7,977 nucleotides of DNA from Bacteroidales bacterium (lineage in GTDB: Bacteria > Bacteroidota > Bacteroidia > Bacteroidales > SMBSF77): positions 1-7,977 of the forward strand of contig JAIOTT010000447.1 of the NCBI GenBank assembly GCA_021106655.1, written 5' to 3'. A program made the translations under genes and the position numbers. The notes beneath the pieces are model-generated. The model did not search any database. It worked only from the letters and a program-made list of their open reading frames with translations, and was not told where the DNA came from. Positions 5,887 to 7,977 of the stretch are shown here, piece by piece (the first letter of the stretch is position 1; each line of letters opens with the position of its first letter).

Positions 5887-7188
5887 TTGATTCTTTTGTT
5901 CATAAACTTGGGATTATTCTCTCAAAGTAAGTTAAGCCTTTCGGAAGCCATATTAATAGGCCTGAAAAACAACTACCAGGTTCAAATTTCACAACTCGAT
6001 AAGGAGATTGCAGCGAATAATAATTCATGGGGTTTGGTTGGTAGATTTCCAGGTATAGACTTTGGAATAAGTCAGAGAAATCGATATGACAATCTTCTGA
6101 GTGGAACTTCTTCTTCTGATGGCAGTCCTTCAGCTAGCGGTGATTATTCTACAAATAATATTGCTCCAAATCTTACTATGAACTGGATTTTATTCAATGG
6201 GTTTGCGGTAAAAATCAATAAAAGAAACCTGGAGTCTTTGCAGTACTTTTCTGAAGGAAATGCAGCTATTATAATTGAAAATACTATACAGGCTATTGTT
6301 CTTGCATATTACAAATCCTTGCTTGAATCAGAAAAACTGGAAGTGCTGCAAAAAGTAATGAAACTATCGCGCGATAGATATGACTATGTAATGATAAAAA
6401 AAGAACTTGGCAGTGCTGTAACTTTTGACCTGCTTCAGGCAAAAAATAACTATTTAAGCGACTCTTCAAATTATATACTTCAGACTTTAAATTATGAGAA
6501 TTCCCTAAGAAACCTAAATCTACTTCTGGCTGAAAAAGCTTCTGTTCACTATGAGCTAACTGAAAAATTCGAAGTTGAGACAATAAGTTATGAGCTTAGT
6601 GAATTGTTAGGGAAGATAATAAACGATAATAAAACCCTGAAAAATCAATTTATTAATCAAGCTATTTTGAATAATAATATTACACTGAAAAAAAATTCCA
6701 TTTACCCAATGGTATCAGTAATTGCTGGAACAGATTATTCCAATAACAGACTTAGATATGATGGAACATCTGCTATAAATACTTCGTCCTATGATTATTA
6801 CGGAAATTTTGTACTGAGATTTAACATTTTTAACGGAGGTAATACCCGAACAGCCATTAAAAATACTATGATTGAAAGTAATATTGGATTGTTACAAATT
6901 GATGAAATGAAACATAGCCTTGCAAATCAATTAACTAATACGTATGAGATGTATAATGTACGTAAACAGTTATTCAATGTTGCTGAAGCTAGCATAGAAA
7001 GTGCAAATTTAAACCTGCAGATTGCGGACCAGAAATTTAAGTCAGGTACAATAAATTCATTTAATTATCGCGATATACAACTTATATACCTCAATGCTGC
7101 ATTTCGAAAATTAATATCTACATATGATTTAATTGAAACACATACTGAATTAATGAGACTTACAGGTAGTGTTATCTCCGAGTATTAG
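5887..7188 (+). CDS. TolC-family outer-membrane efflux channel; start codon uncertain
   Basis: About 433 residues from TTG 5887, close to the usual length for the family (OEP, PF02321, two copies). It would form the trimeric outer-membrane duct of the pump. The two homologous halves show in paired motifs: WILFNGFAVKINKRN (about residues 100-114) against FNIFNGGNTRTAIKNT (312-327), and ELGSAVTFDLLQAKNNYL (173-190) against KSGTINSFNYRDIQLIYL (385-402). A Ser/Gly/Asp-rich stretch (about 71-91) is a likely surface loop. The start is a problem. TTG 5887 is the first standard initiator, but it cuts into a signal peptide whose basic end (KNTLKKIT...) lies in frame upstream, open back to the stop at 5854-5856. 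Starting at ACG 5863 would give a textbook signal peptide, MLKKITIF..., with cleavage near FSQ. The gene lies 128 bases after the permease stop, behind a tandem array, and is presumably in the same operon. The body of the gene is intact. Confidence 0.9.
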   Translation: MILLFINLGLFSQSKLSLSEAILIGLKNNYQVQISQLDKEIAANNNSWGLVGRFPGIDFGISQRNRYDNLLSGTSSSDGSPSASGDYSTNNIAPNLTMNWILFNGFAVKINKRNLESLQYFSEGNAAIIIENTIQAIVLAYYKSLLESEKLEVLQKVMKLSRDRYDYVMIKKELGSAVTFDLLQAKNNYLSDSSNYILQTLNYENSLRNLNLLLAEKASVHYELTEKFEVETISYELSELLGKIINDNKTLKNQFINQAILNNNITLKKNSIYPMVSVIAGTDYSNNRLRYDGTSAINTSSYDYYGNFVLRFNIFNGGNTRTAIKNTMIESNIGLLQIDEMKHSLANQLTNTYEMYNVRKQLFNVAEASIESANLNLQIADQKFKSGTINSFNYRDIQLIYLNAAFRKLISTYDLIETHTELMRLTGSVISEY

Positions 7189-7348
7189 TTTTGCAAGAAA
7201 TTTTCCCTCCAATTTGCACTTGAATACTATTTTTTTAAATATAAAATATTCAAATGTAGATATAAATATTTTTTTGCATATAATTTTTTTGTAATTTTAT
7301 ACGCAAATGGGTATCTCTTTTTTTGATCACTAATTAAATTTAAGTCAT

Positions 7349-7977
7349 ATGAAAACAAATTACACCAGACCTTTAATTAGGTTTTGGAGTATTGTGTCTT
7401 TATTTTGCATTTTATTTATTTCGATTGAAAGCAAAGCACAAACTTCAGCAGATGTTAAAGTATTTTTACAAGGTCCATATATTACCGGATCAAACATGAT
7501 GCGAACGGATCTTATAGCACTGGATTTCTTTCCAACCACACAACCTTACTCAGCTTTCCCATGGGATTACTATGGGACTGAGTCCATAGGAACTGTCCCG
7601 TCAAATGTTGTAGATTGGGTGCTTGTAGAGCTGCGAGATCCTTATGATACGATAGTCGATCTCAGAGCTGCATTATTACTGGATAACGGACAGGTTGTTG
7701 ATACGAATTTTTTACCAGGAATAGGCTTTAAACACGTTGGGCCCGGCAATTATTATGTTGTAGTAAAACATCGAAATCATATGCCGGTAATGACTGCTTT
7801 ACCATTGGCTTTACCTAACGCAACAGGTTATGACTTTAGTGATACTACTAACTTTCCTCCATATGGTATTAGTTCATTAGCAGTAATTAAGCTTGATCCT
7901 AATGTGTTTGGAATGATAGTAGGGGATATAAATGCAGATTGTGAAGTTAAATATAGTGGTCCCGGTAATGACAGGAG
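7349..7977 (+). CDS. Secreted Bacteroidota surface protein with dockerin-like segment, partial
   Basis: The first 209 codons of a gene that continues past the right edge. A Sec signal peptide is clear: MKTNYTRPLIRFW, a hydrophobic core to about residue 25, and cleavage probably after SKA (residue 30). The mature part begins with a segment rich in the motifs KVFLQGPY, PWDYYGTES, VVDWVLVELRD and YYVVVKHRNHM. I recognise this combination from large Bacteroidota surface or secreted proteins, often sorted by the type IX secretion system; no sorting domain falls inside the window. From residue 192 it reads GDINADCEVKYSGPGNDR, a dockerin/EF-hand-like calcium-binding loop with Asp193, Asn195 and Asp197; the common Gly after the last Asp is Cys198. 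Its function is unknown, perhaps adhesion or scaffold. It lies 160 bp after the channel gene and is probably a separate unit. That spacer holds only AT-rich sequence and an imperfect -7 (TAATTTTA at 7292). Confidence 0.85.
   Translation, partial: MKTNYTRPLIRFWSIVSLFCILFISIESKAQTSADVKVFLQGPYITGSNMMRTDLIALDFFPTTQPYSAFPWDYYGTESIGTVPSNVVDWVLVELRDPYDTIVDLRAALLLDNGQVVDTNFLPGIGFKHVGPGNYYVVVKHRNHMPVMTALPLALPNATGYDFSDTTNFPPYGISSLAVIKLDPNVFGMIVGDINADCEVKYSGPGNDR

Noticed and set aside
5676..5903. Minus-strand open frame with Ser-Lys-Tyr repeats
   Set aside because: The repeats are simply the reverse translation of the 9-bp tandem array, and the ends overlap the permease and channel genes. It has no promoter or family resemblance.
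7189..7236. Possible intrinsic terminator after the channel gene
   Set aside because: Only a 5-bp AT stem (AAATT/AATTT) can be drawn, and the T-run at about 7229-7236 is too far from it.
7251..7258. Minus-strand TACATTTG matching the -7 consensus
   Set aside because: It points into the 3' end of the channel gene with no minus-strand gene downstream. A chance match is expected in AT-rich sequence.

Overview
The window looks like a piece of an AT-rich Bacteroidota chromosome (Bacteroidales/Marinilabiliales-like; the finer placement is inference). The clues are perfect TAnnTTTG -7 promoter elements (all TATATTTG), mostly weak or absent Shine-Dalgarno sequences, short AT-rich tandem repeats between genes, and a surface protein ending in a dockerin-like GDxNxD...NDR segment of a kind I associate with this phylum.

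Left part (1-1323, minus strand): three small genes, transcribed right to left. A 60-residue conserved membrane protein (1141-1323) has an unusually strong GGAGGT ribosome binding site. An exported small beta-barrel-like protein (473-991) follows, and then the 5' part of a small membrane protein that runs off the left edge (1-205). The 992-1140 spacer carries two degenerate arrays with an 8-bp period. The 206-472 spacer holds a plausible promoter and no gene.

Centre (1435-7188, plus strand): a tripartite efflux operon. In order it encodes a periplasmic adaptor (1471-2592), an RND inner-membrane permease (2594-5758, starting 1 base after the adaptor stop) and a TolC-type outer-membrane channel (about 5887-7188). 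Together these would span both membranes and export small molecules using the proton gradient. The substrate cannot be read from sequence, and no regulator gene lies beside the operon. A -7 element sits just upstream of the adaptor, back to back with the one for the 60-residue protein. Between permease and channel is an 84-bp tandem array of a 9-bp unit (AGTACTTRG) mixed with 6-bp AGTTAG units. Just after it, the channel gene's signal peptide can be read upstream of the first standard start codon, so its start is missing, non-canonical or mis-sequenced.

Right edge (7349-7977, plus strand): the N-terminal 209 codons of a secreted protein with a clear signal peptide, a domain I recognise from Bacteroidota surface proteins, and the start of a dockerin-like calcium-binding segment.

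I see no RNA gene, insertion sequence, CRISPR array, phage gene or obviously novel multi-gene system. The points most worth following are the channel start defect, the array inside the operon, and the small membrane protein with the strong Shine-Dalgarno.
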